64,000 nt of DNA from Wolfiporia cocos (taxonomy: Eukaryota > Basidiomycota > Agaricomycetes > Polyporales > Phaeolaceae). The translations under genes were made by a program, and so were the position numbers. The DNA is taken from the NCBI GenBank assembly GCA_029448655.1, contig JACCLO010000012.1, positions 620,001 through 684,000 on the forward strand, given 5' to 3'. A model generated the notes under the pieces. It did not search any database. It worked only from the letters and a program-made list of their open reading frames with translations, and was not told where the DNA came from. Below, one piece after another: positions 22,013-32,349 of the stretch. Every line of letters begins with the position of its first letter. Position 1 is the stretch's first letter.

Positions 22013-23038
22013 CTATGGACCCTCGAGTAGCTCAATAACATCGTCGGTACGGTGAATCCGCGCGTCTGCTTCATGAGGTACCTTCTGGTACCATTCCAGC
22101 AGATGATCCCAGTTGCGACACATATGTCTCGTATTGAAATTTGGATACGGTGACTTGTGTCCCTTCACCCAATCGAAGGTGATAATCCCTACATCCCCTG
22201 TGCACATTATGATCTGCCTCATCATTTCCAAGCAATGATCTGACAGACCATGTCAATTCACGCAGATACAATGTACTCACAGAACCTCACCGATATGTGT
22301 ACGATATATTTCGCGATCACTATAAGCGGAAGGATCCAGCTTCTCATAGTAGTCCAGATAACTGTTCTTTCGCAGCAGATCCTTTGGTCACAGGCAAAGT
22401 TAAAAAACACACTGTGAGAGAATTTTCGAGATGCGTACCACACAATGGAGCTGATGACCAATCTCAAGAGTTGCCATATATCCATCTTCCTCCCCATCGC
22501 GATGGACTTTAACAATAGATGGCCTGTCTTCACTGAACATCACGAGTTCTTCCTTGGAGATGCGCATCGTCTTCACAGCTTTGAGAACACATATCAATAA
22601 AAACGAATGATAATTTCCCATCGAGTACGAACTGGTCTTCAGGAGCGTCTCCCATGATGTGTCTATTTGCGCGTTGGGTGATCCTCGATATATGGAGGGA
22701 TAATCAAACGTCCCATTGAATACGAGCTCGCGATAGCTGACAGCGTCAAGAGCGGGGGCTTGGGACTATCAGCCGACTGATGCTACAATAGTATGGAGCT
22801 TATACGCACAATACACAGACAGCTTCTTCGCACATTCGAGCTGAGAGAACTGCATCGACCGTCCAAAAAAGAATGAGGTCAAAGAGGATGATACGATTAG
22901 GCCACATAGCATGATCCATGAGCAAACTCGGCGAGACTTGACTCTCGGATTATGGCCTCGCATATGTTCTACCTGAAGCTCTTCGCTGGCTTCATCGTCG
23001 GACACTAGAGGTGAGTAATGAACAGCAGCGTGTGGCAT
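22013..23038 (-). CDS. UstYa family oxidase-like protein (DUF3328), block A copy 1
   Basis: UstYa proteins catalyse oxidative cyclisation or related steps on fungal RiPP core peptides, usually anchored in secretory membranes. Five exons are supported. The N-terminal exon (start ATG 23038) holds a short cytosolic segment and one transmembrane helix (SWIMLCGLIVSSSLTSFFFG). Exon 2 has PALDAVSYRELVFNGTFDYP and SIYRGSPNAQID. Exon 3 ends with the first family motif, HQLHC (HxxHC). Exon 4 reads DLLRKNSYLDYYEKLDPSAY. Exon 5 opens with the second motif, DHCLEMMRQIIMCTGDVG, followed by FDWVKG and MCRNWDHLLEW. Both His/Cys motifs are intact and no stop interrupts the model. It sits near a second UstYa gene and a repeat-peptide gene. 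Confidence 0.85.
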
Positions 23039-25404
23039 TCCACCAAGATGTTCCTTCTCCTTGTTGTGGGGAATCGCTTATTAATAGGAATGCCTTACTT
23101 TGCGGATAGAAAATATAAGATACGATCCTGGCCACAACAACTCTTACGGGATCGAGGTCAGCAGACCTACACGCACTGGACGGCATAAGCGCTAAAGTTG
23201 CACCCTAAACATTCCGTCCATGACCTCCTCGGTACGGATTATGGGGCTTGCCAAACGATACAAAGTGCAGAAAAGAGAATATTCCGATCTCCGGCGGTGG
23301 CTTCTATCTGAGTCCTCATTCACACTCCGAACTTCGAGCGCAGAACTGCAGGCTTCGGAGAAGACTTGATTCCGAGAATGTGACAATCGTGGTACTGCAG
23401 ACGTACGTGCATGATCCTTCAAGGAGTCCATAACCTCTATACACTATATCATGGAGCTTTCGGCGCGGTCACATTCTAGCCACAGCTTCTATCACGGTGT
23501 CTGCCATGCCTTGCTGAGCACTCTGGGTGTCAGGATTCTGCAACTCATTATTTGATCAACAATAATGACCATCCTGAAGTCATTTCGAGGACGTCATGAG
23601 CGGTTCTCATGACATACTCCATACTTTTAACGACTTGCTGCGAAGCCTACCGGACGTATGGGCTTGCCCAAGTAAACGTATTACTACACCGCATGCACTG
23701 CCATCAATCACGCTACCATACTAGATAGAGTTATACTCAAAGGATTGCATCAGCCGACATAACTTATTGGAACCGATATGCAATGCATGCTATCAGATCT
23801 GTATTGGCGCCAAAGGGCCTCATCGCGACGCTGTTAGCGCCATCGCGTTATCTACGCAAACGTGGGGTCCTGAGGATTATCAACGACAGTACTAGTGAAG
23901 TAACTGCTATCGCATCTCGTCTCAAATTGGGGCTTCCCCAGAAAGCGTATTCATGTTCCAAGCATATCACCGGGTCGGCTTCAGGCCAACTGAAGAACCG
24001 GTACATGATGCGAGAATGCACGTAATACGTTTCATTAACATCTAGAGGACTATTCTTCCATAAAAGGGCGCTCACATGCAAGGCTGCATAACAGACTACC
24101 AGTTGTTAAGAACCAAGATATCCACTCCACACTCAGCAAGAAGCGAGCATTTGACCCTACAACTGTCAAGCTTTGTATCACTGCATGAGCTTCCACTTTG
24201 AAATGCAGTGGTAGAAACGGGACTTGCTCTAAACTAGACTGGAATTCTTCAAATGCTGCACATCATCTGACTTGGAATGTGATATGTATTCCTGAGTGCT
24301 CTAACTCTCCTAGGATCGCAAAATACCCTCCAGGAGAGGTCACATTGTACCTTATCATTTGCTGGAGACTAATCGTCTTGATTCCCATTGTGACAGCTAC
24401 CGAGTAGATATCTCTACCATATCTGTTATATAAGTTTCACATTCAGAATGTACCCTGACGATACGAAGATGCAATCCAGACTCTTGTATGGTTTTAGGAC
24501 CAGCTGTCCCGAACAAGGTCATAAAGAAGATGGATGTTTTGGTGCCATTTCGTTCTGACGCAAGTTGTGAATCGCCATTCTGGGAAGTCATATATCGCTG
24601 CGATAAATGTAGCAACTGATTTCCTTTATTGCAGTCTTGACAAATTAGTGGCGATATCTTTTGTCCTGTTACACGTTGTCTCTGCATGTCCTCTGAGAGT
24701 AACCTGAACATTCTCTGACCATAAACGAAGCTTCCACGAATTGGATAAGACATACGTCTTAATAAGCTGCTATCGAAAGACAGTTCAGTTCAGGTTCGTA
24801 CAGCGGCGGAAGCATGTCAATCACGCCATATCAAAGGCTTTTCATGATGATCTAAACTCGTACTCCAGCCGTGCAATGGCCGAATGCCGCGACCGCTATA
24901 GTTCATCTGGTGCATATAGCTTGGAATGGGGTCCCTACTGCTTCTATACCATGCCATCTCACATAAGGTTTGCGAAATTGTCTGGACTGTTCTGTGTTTC
25001 CTGACTATTTCATACCTTGCACTGCGTGAAGCTGTTGGTTTTCAAATACCCCAGAATCTGGTCGGGACCATGCCAGTTTCTGAACGTATTCTGAGAGCCT
25101 TGAGGCTTTGGACACCTCCATGCATATGCATTGCCCAGTCCATACCATTGTGAGAGTATGTCTTACGTAGCCTATGCGCCTTCATTCTTCCAAAAAGCCA
25201 TCTGCCGCTTCTACTTGAGCTGCCATCCTCCATTCCTGCTCAAGGGTCTTGATGCTTGAATGATATCAGTTACAACGTTTGGAAGCCTGTGATCTTCAAG
25301 TTACTATTACAATGAGAGTGACATTGGCTAGGAGGAGTCTTTGCTATCACGAGCGCTTCTTGATGGGTCTAGACAAAGTACCGTCTTATATTGCAATCTT
25401 AAAA
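23039..25404. other. Block A spacer, no gene recognised
   Basis: Upstream of the first UstYa gene. Parts align with block B (for example 24,800-24,985 with 39,290-39,480, sharing cctttcatgatgatcta). No intact protein family was recognised on either strand, so this is promoter plus non-coding or decayed sequence. Confidence 0.4.
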
Positions 25405-25918
25405 TGGTGAAAGAACAAAGTACAGTATAGGCATCAAGAGTAAGGTACCAACTAAATAGTACACAAAATGTGTATACATAGTCAACTGTATACTATGAGT
25501 ATGCAATGGGTAGTATGCAGTATATAATCAGTATTGTATACAGTACATGGTTTCTGACCGTTATGGTAGCAGTGCGCGGTGCTTGAGATTGGGCTGCATC
25601 AGGCATATGTGGAGATGTCAGTCCAAGGGCCACTTGTTTCATTCTAGCATCCGTGGTGCCTTAATCGAGGTTCAAGCTCAATACATTTCACTAGACTTAG
25701 TGCATAGTCTCCGAAATGCCCAACATATGGCCTGTGACTGTGCATCCTGAGATACAATGGTGAAAGAGGAGATCCAGACTACCTGCTTGTCTGGTGGAAG
25801 GTAAGCACCAATATTAAGGAAACTCAGAATCTCTTGCTCATATTGCTCCAGGTACACGCTCATAAATATCCTGTGCTATTTCAAATGGCGCATAACTTCA
25901 AGCAATGCTGGGAGGGAC

Positions 25919-26620
25919 TTCAGTCAATTATCTTAATCTGCCAACTGCCCTTCACTTAAGAAATCGCAGTTGCGAGCTAGGTTTGCACGCAGATTAATCT
26001 GCTAACTGTGGCAGATTAATCTACTGTGACAATAAAATGGCACATCCCGGATTCGAACCAAGGACCGTAGCGCAGATGAGAATAACAGCATCACGGCCTA
26101 ATTAGCCAACTGAGCCATTGTGGCAACAATTCCCATTGACCAATCAAAATATATATAACGCAAATTTTACACACAATTTTTGCAAATCATGAAGGCAACT
26201 AACTGCTCCAACAACCATACAGAAATCAATGATAGTGGTAGCTTGTTTTACCATGCTTGACCTGGAGCAACTCACCATGGGAAAGCTGAATACACTGGAA
26301 TCACAGGTCTTGAGAGGCAGATTCATTTGTATTTGTGTTATGAAAGATGTTAAACTGCGAAAATGAAGTTTACAAAATACTCTATATATTGCCTAAAATG
26401 GGCGCGACAACGATCGCACTGTAGCTCAGTTGGCTAATTATGCTGCGATGCTGTTATTCTCATCTGTGCTAAGGTCCTTGGTTCGAATCCGGGATGTGCC
26501 ATTTTATTGTCACAGTAGATTAATCTGCCGCAGTTAGCAGATTAATCTGCGTGCAAACCTAGCTCGCAACTGCGATTTCTTAAGCGAAGGGCAGTTGGCA
26601 GATTAAGATAATTGACTGAA
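25919..26620. mobile_element. tRNA-derived element with inverted SINE-like arms
   Basis: Left (25919-26127) and right (about 26413-26620) arms are inverted copies of about 210 bp. Each arm has, reading towards the outer end, a tRNA-like head with an A box (TAGCTCAGTTGG at 26422 in the right arm, TGGCTCAGTTGG in the left) and a B box (GGTTCGAATCC at 26480). A shared body follows: attttattgtcacagtagat, two gcagattaatctg words, and the tail ggcagattaagataattgac. The acceptor stem is imperfect in both, so these are tRNA-derived, not functional tRNA genes. Both arms could be transcribed by RNA polymerase III, facing outward. Confidence 0.7.
26422..26490 (+). promoter_or_regulatory. Internal Pol III promoter boxes (right arm)
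   Basis: A box TAGCTCAGTTGG and B box GGTTCGAATCC about 58 bp apart, as in tRNA genes and tRNA-derived SINEs. The inverted left arm has the same B box (ggattcgaacc near 26050). Confidence 0.6.
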
Positions 26621-27141
26621 ACTCTACATGCTGGTATGAGTGTTTAAGCTGAATGGCTGTTCTTGCTGAGACCGCGACATCTCTCTAGCAATGTCAGAGA
26701 TAAATACACATTCCATGTGCATGAGATAGTGGATGTGAGAAGGGATGTTGCATGTACGTTAATCAATATAAACCATATGAGCACCTCGTATATACTGGGT
26801 ATGCTGTCCACTATGCTGTCCACTGTGTAAATACAAGTTCGTGTTTGAGTATTGTATATGGTATGAGTCTTTGACAAGAGTTCAGCTAAGCTCGAGGGAG
26901 ATCTCCCTGGCGACAGTCTGAGTACGATATCCATCCACATACAAGTGTTCGACTTTACTTTCCAGCAGGAGAGGTTCTTCATGAGCTCTCGGCTCACTGA
27001 GCTGAGATTTTTGAGTTCATTGAAGTTCATATTACTACATTGTTTTCGAGAGCACAGAGAAGGCATGTACATTGAGCTCAAGCATCTCGGTTAAAACAGT
27101 AGGAAGATAAGCAGATTGTATCTGAATAGGTACATATACTG

Positions 27142-28220
27142 CTAAGCTGGTTTCGGTAGGTCTATGACGTCCCCAGCGCGGTAGATATGTGATGCTGACA
27201 CATGTGGAGCTTGTTTAATATACTCAAAAAGCTTGCTGGTGTCTCTACAGACGTGCCTCGTACTAAAGTCGGGAAACGGCCGATTCCATCCCTTCACCCA
27301 ATCATAAGTGATAAGACCAACGTCGCCCGTACACATTATCAATTGCCTCAGAATCTCAATACAATGGTCTAAAGCAACTGAAAGATTAAAACTCACGGAC
27401 AACTCAAGTAGCAATCTACGCACCAAGATGAACTCGGTAAAAGTCGGGATCAACTTGATAGTCTTCGTCGAACTGCGAATAGTAATCAAAGTATGTGTGC
27501 TGTCGAAGCATATTCTGACACGCATACGTTCATTACAAACCAAGCAGGAGGTTGCAGTTCACTCACCAGACAGTGCAGCTGATGACTGATCTCAAATTCA
27601 ACAAGTATACCACCTCCAGCCTCTCCGTCTAGCTTTACAATTGACGGCCTGTCTGTTTTCCCCAATTTTCTGAGATCACTTTCCGGAATGCAAGTCAATT
27701 TTGCTGATATTAAGGAAGGTAAGGCGTGAGACATAAAATATAGGTTTTCACTCTACCACCGGTTGAAATTTCTTCCCAAGCAGCATCAAGTGCGGCACTC
27801 GGAGGGCCTCGATAAACGGATGGATGCTCAAGTGATCCGTTGAATGTAACGACACGATATTCAACGGCAGCTAAAGCCGGTGCTGGTGATGAGTCAGCGT
27901 CAAGCTGACAACTCCATCGAATCTAAAGTGAACTTACAGAATGTGGAGAGCCGTTGGGTACATTGATCTATCGTGATCCTCATCAACCAAGCCCACAATA
28001 GTACTGACACAGAGAGCAAGACAAGAACACCGTGTATCAACCAAGGCCAAGCTCGATACCACACACGTCGTCGCTCGTAGGGATTGTACTGCGTGTCTGC
28101 AGTTTTTGCATTGACAAGGCGGGATGCTTCGTCATCCACATCTGCGACAGGGGGATACTGAGCGTATTCGTCCAACATTTCTGCAGGATAGAGCGCGTAG
28201 AGGGAAAAGGGCGCATCCAT
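27142..28220 (-). CDS. UstYa family oxidase-like protein (DUF3328), block A copy 2
   Basis: A second, distinct UstYa protein. Five exons: exon 1 (start 28220) has an acidic N-terminal segment and one transmembrane helix (WLIHGVLVLLSVSVLLWAWL). Exon 2 carries APALAAVEYRVVTFNGSLEH and SVYRGPPSAALDAAWEEIST. Exon 3 runs CIPESDLRKLGKTDRPSIVK to EISHQLHCL, the HxxHC motif. Exon 4 continues NMLRQHTYFDYYSQFDEDY. Exon 5 has DHCIEILRQLIMCTGDVGLI, then YDWVKGWNRPFPDFSTRHVC. The joined HQLHCLNMLRQ is the classic family sequence. All junctions are in phase and no lesion was seen. It is divergent from the precursor gene at 29419, consistent with a shared 1.2 kb regulatory region. Confidence 0.88.
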
Positions 28221-29418
28221 GCAACTTTTATCTCGAACTGCTCTTGTGATGCATCTTCCGACATCCGCGGTAATCGGTGGTACATCGTGTTTAGAATGTC
28301 TAGAATACTATAGGCCATTCTTGGTTCAATGGTGCTCATATGACCGATGGGATGAATATACGCTGTTGTCGCAATGCTTTAGACAACTCCCCTAGCGGTA
28401 GTATCATGTACACAGGAGCAATACTACAACTCTCATAAGCTTCCGTCATTGCTACGAACATAGACGTTCTCTTTTATTGCTTCTGGCTTTGCCAAATTTG
28501 AACCCTATCGGACACCTTCGAAAGAGGGTAGTCACAGTATAAGAAGCGATGCAACCACAAATAGACGTCGCCGATTCTCCGGCAGAAGTTAAGGGCAACA
28601 TTGGTACAGATTCGGAGTGCATTGCACGGCAAAGAAGCTCGAATGTAGGTCAACTTAGCTTGTTCCGTCAGAACGTATTTCAAATTCAATCAAATAAGTA
28701 CCTGCATAGCGTCATGCCTTATAGATTGCATTATGTCATCCTGACCAGATGACGTCAAGGGAGCGTGTAGGGAGTCCGGTATAGCATCCTGACGTGGGCA
28801 AACGCCATTTTGGATGCGACCGAATTCGGATGACCGTGCTTCGCTGTTACAATGTGGTCCTCATCTCGATTCTCGGTATCCGTATCAATGCATAATAAAG
28901 CAGTTCAGTTCGAAATAAACAAGGCCTCTGACAGCGTTGAGAGTATTACAGTGCGGAGATCCTCGGAGGCTTGAGTGAGAGTAATACAGCATTCGAGAAA
29001 CAGCCACTTAGCAGCAAATGACGATGCGCATAACACTTCGATCGACAGTTCCTAAAGCTTCACCATGCTGTCTCAATCAATACCTCTACAACACAAGCGC
29101 GCCGAGATTACGTGAAAGCACTAGTAGCATGAGAAAGTTCCAAAACGTGCCGTTGCTCGACAACGTGAACGTGGACCATCTACCATTTACGTGCGCCGGT
29201 GACCTAGATGGGATCCGAACAATCTGCTTATGAGGTAGTATATGCGAGCCTTTGAATGAGACATATCGACGTGACTAAATTTGGAGATTGTCCGGATAAT
29301 TCAGAAAATAAAGAAAACGGCTGTGACGCGATATAAAGAACTCAGCTTGAGATTGCAGACCATATCGCCTATCCCCATTGATCCCAAGATCCCCATCATC
29401 AAGTCCTTCATCTTCGTA
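28221..29418. promoter_or_regulatory. Intergenic region between UstYa gene and precursor gene (block A)
   Basis: About 1.2 kb between divergent starts. The precursor-proximal end has a TATA-type box (TATAAAG at 29332). No other gene is recognised. The equivalent region in block B (about 41,260-42,413) is shorter and diverged. Confidence 0.5.
29332..29338 (+). promoter_or_regulatory. TATA box of precursor gene A
   Basis: TATAAAG, 87 bp upstream of the ATG at 29419. The paralogue in block B has TATAAAAG at 42340, 74 bp upstream of its ATG, and the flanking gacgcgatataaa / gacgcaatataaa is conserved. Confidence 0.6.
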
Positions 29419-29824
29419 ATGCTCCAGTACAAGACGTTCGCTCTATTGCTCGTTTCTTTTCTTCTTGCAAGAGCCTCTGCTTTACCTCTTTCCACCAGCG
29501 GTATGCCATTCCTCTTGCACTGCGAAACAGTAGGAAAACTAATTTTATCACAGAGGATATTGATAGCAGCGTCTATAATCGCGTTTACATCAACTACAAG
29601 GGTAGGCTGGCCTTCTCTCATTTTGAACTAGTAATAGTGGTATTTATGTTCATTCAACAGAATACACTGGCAGGGATTCTCTGGGAAATTCATATGCCAA
29701 TGCATACAAGGGTATGATGTGTAATCTACACGGTGAACAAGCAGTCATTCTTGACGTATGCATGTCAGAGCACACTGACAGCGGCGCTACGGACGACATT
29801 CACCACGATGCATACCAAGCTTAG
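29419..29824 (+). CDS. Secreted repeat peptide, candidate dikaritin-type RiPP precursor A
   Basis: The start is ATG 29419. Four exons (29419-29500, 29554-29601, 29661-29711, 29769-29824) give a 78-residue product. Exon 1 encodes a signal peptide (KTFALLLVSFLLARASA, cleavage likely near ALP). Exons 2, 3 and 4 each encode one 16-18 residue repeat. Every repeat starts with a Glu codon split across the intron (phase 1), is rich in Asp/Ser at its start, and ends with an aromatic-containing core: VYINYK, SYANAYK and HHDAYQA. Exons 2 and 3 are 48 and 51 nt, so they are symmetric modules. This matches the leader plus acidic-spacer plus Tyr-core layout of UstA-like precursors known from ascomycetes, and two UstYa genes lie next to it. 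The usual Lys-Arg cleavage site is absent; a single Lys precedes each following Glu. The function is inferred. Confidence 0.7.
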
Positions 29825-30517
29825 ATTTGCAAGAGACGAGTCCTCACGGCACATTCCACTGCGTACAGGTGTATGTATAATCTCCACATTACAAAACAAA
29901 GGATCAGTATACTCATGATCGCTTGTATTGATACAGGCCCTATGTCATAATCACATGCAAGCAAATCAACAACTGTAGTGCACACGAAACAGGTATATGG
30001 AGATATGTCAGATAGTGTTCGAAGTGATGTTGTTTTTTCAACGGTATCCTGTGTTTGAAACGCTTCTCCATTTCGCGACTACGAATTGCACAAGGCATAA
30101 ATGGCCGCCTAAACATAGCATCTGTGACTCATCAATGGCAAGCGATGTGTTACACTTTTCTCCATAGTTGACAGGCCATCGGAGGTCATAAAATTGTCGT
30201 TGCAGTCTCCGCTCTAGAGACCACATAACTTATGGTATTCTAGTACAACGGCCTTGATACAACCGCGCGTATCGAGTGCAAGACTCATAGTTAGTCATTA
30301 AAGGAAGCCACATGCTCTTCATATATTGCTGTCTGAAGCTGCGTGAGCTCACTCAACGCTCATGGCGTTGCAGCAGATCTCCGCCCATAGCTCGTCGGCC
30401 GTAATTTCTCAAGACATCGTTGTGCAGATGACTGGCCTCATATGACGCAAATCATTTTGCTCGCGCATTCACGCTAAAAGTGTGCTGCAAAACATTAGCG
30501 CTGCTCGTTGTCTAACG
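29825..30517. other. Downstream of precursor A, no gene recognised
   Basis: Non-coding sequence that aligns with block B at about 42,713-43,290 (for example gcaagcgatgtg and gctcgtcggccg shared words). Confidence 0.45.
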
Positions 30518-30784
30518 CACCGGGGGCATTATCTAATGACTTTGTCGGAAACATGTTGGTATCATTTGAATAAATGATCAAATGCGAACATAATGCATTG
30601 ATTGCTTATATAATATCTTCATTAGATAATGCCCCCAGTGTCTGGATCTTTACGCAGCCCATGGCTAGCTGAGATCCTGTGTTTCTTATGATGTTATCAG
30701 CCAATGCATTATGTTTGCATTTGATCACTTATTCAAATGATACCAACATGTTTCCGACAAAGTCATTAGATAATGCCCCCGGTG
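30518..30784. mobile_element. 267-bp MITE with 3-bp target duplication
   Basis: Starts CACCGGGGGCATTATCTAAT and ends with its complement. The inverted repeats extend about 85 bp with few mismatches. It is flanked by ACG (30515-30517 and 30785-30787). Block B has the uninterrupted site (ctaacctttggtcgt at about 43270). A third copy of the terminal motif, cattagataatgccccc, occurs inside at about 30632, so the element may be compound. Confidence 0.8.
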
Positions 30785-30787
30785 ACG

Positions 30788-31575
30788 TTTGGTCGTCGAT
30801 CATATGCTTTGATCTATGATGGAGGGCACCGGCGGACAAATTATCTGCACTTGCGCTTGAGATTCGATTAGGCTTGCCACACTGGATCTTTGATTGCTCA
30901 CTACGTAATATCTTGCGCGCTCCTCAAACTTGTTGATCACTCACTATGCTCCGATGCGCTGTGCTGCGTGCATGTTATCGGCAACTCACACTGGTTATGG
31001 TATCCACATCAAAGCACCGGGACCTAGTGAGCGATCGATCAGAGCGACTAATGGCGATCAAAACATACAATCGAGGATCAAAGGTTCAACGTTCAAAGAC
31101 GAATAACATCAATATCCTACAGTATATTCGCATCGCGAATATATAAGCAAATTTATTTTGTCTTCCGGGGTGTGTTAAAGAGCAACGTGCATCGGGCGAG
31201 GGAACGAAGGTCAGCAGAACTGGGGTACATTGCGGAGTACTTAGAAGCTGAGACGATAAATTGTGGCTCTGGTTATAAAAATAGTTGCATTTTGATATCA
31301 TTGATGCATAGTGGCAAGACAAGTATGAGCCTTTCAATTGCTCGCTCTTGACGGCGGAGAGCAACCTATATTGAGCAAGTGAATATAAATGACAGTCTAG
31401 ATGTCAGTCATATTCACGCCATTCGACGAAAGGATGAAAGCCCAGTGACATCGAATAGATAAGCAGCTCGATACAGAAACATGGCTATTGGTATAAGGGA
31501 AATCACTTATATGTCATGTCATGTCACGCCACCGCGACCTACGCAGTGCATTCTCTCAGAATTTCTGAGAAGACG
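30788..31575. other. Distal end of block A, no gene recognised
   Basis: Repeat-derived or non-coding sequence aligning with 44,020-44,660 of block B (shared ctcactatgctccgatgc and gggcgagggaacga). No gene is supported. Confidence 0.45.
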
Positions 31576-31682
31576 GGTTTCCATACCTTAGTCGTATTGG
31601 GGGGTCCAAGAGAGATGCAATGTGTGGCTGCAATGTACAAGCTTCACGTAAGTGAGAAAAAGTGTGTGTTCTTATCTAATGA

Positions 31683-32349
31683 GTAAGGCTCAACCATATA
31701 ATATACATGTACAGAAAATTGGTAAATATATGGTATATGGTAAATACATGGTGTACACATGGTTTTCATATGCAAGATTTTTGAAGAGATCTTGGCAGAG
31801 CCATTGCTCAGCTCATATGGCTATGGAGATTGTCTTTGCCTTCAATGACATGCTACAGGTATCAGCACTTGGCTGATGTGAGGAAAAAACAATGTTCAAT
31901 ATTCAATGGCCACACTAGTAGCAGGAATGGCTCAGAAATTGCACACAGTGTGTGAGGTGATGAGAAACTTGTATGCATGAGCCTTATGCATGGTGCAATC
32001 ATTACTGTGGCATTATATATAGCATAAATATAAATTTAATCTCACCTTCTATTACTCAAGAGGGGGTTTGAAAGCAAACTATGTCTTGACATCTTTACAT
32101 TTGTGCAGCCACCAAAATGTCCAAACCTCATATGACCACTGCACTGTACAATCTGTAGAATGCATAACTAAGTCAGGTACACCATTTGGAACATCAGCTG
32201 AAGGTCTGATATGATTGTATTCACAATAAGCATATACTATGTATATACCATGTATATACCATGTACTCGGCCACATGTAAATACATGTATATAGTATATA
32301 TATAAAACCATGTATACATGGTATATACATTATATGGTTGGAGCCTTAC
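31683..32349. mobile_element. AT-rich non-autonomous element with inverted ends
   Basis: The left end gtaaggctcaaccatataat (31683) is matched by the right end, read from the other strand from 32349, gtaaggctccaaccatataa. The subterminal zones at both sides are rich in catgtatatac-type words. Length is 667 bp, with no coding capacity. No clear target duplication. Confidence 0.6.

Larger units (their letters stand above)
25405..26880. mobile_element. 1.5 kb insertion in block A absent from block B
   Basis: Block A and block B align on either side of this stretch (gtgatcttcaag near 25290 / tgatcttcaaat near 39805; and agctcgag...atctccct near 26890 / 39955), but block B has only about 50 bp between. 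The insertion holds an AT-rich stretch with repeated tgtatac words (25,440-25,560) and the tRNA-derived inverted element described separately. Edges are approximate. Confidence 0.5.
21830..31575. repeat. Segmental duplication, block A
   Basis: This segment is paralogous, in direct orientation, to block B at 37,140-44,660. Anchors include gcactaagacagggtgtaag (21858 versus 37181), both UstYa genes, the peptide gene, and an outer edge with cagatacagaaacatggcta-like sequence (about 31475 versus 44545). Block A is longer because of a 1.5 kb insertion at about 25,405-26,880, a 267-bp MITE and other indels. Confidence 0.8.

Noticed and set aside
26039..26500. Functional tRNA genes
   Set aside because: A and B boxes are good, but acceptor stems do not pair well and both copies are embedded in a repeated body with shared tails, as in tRNA-derived elements.
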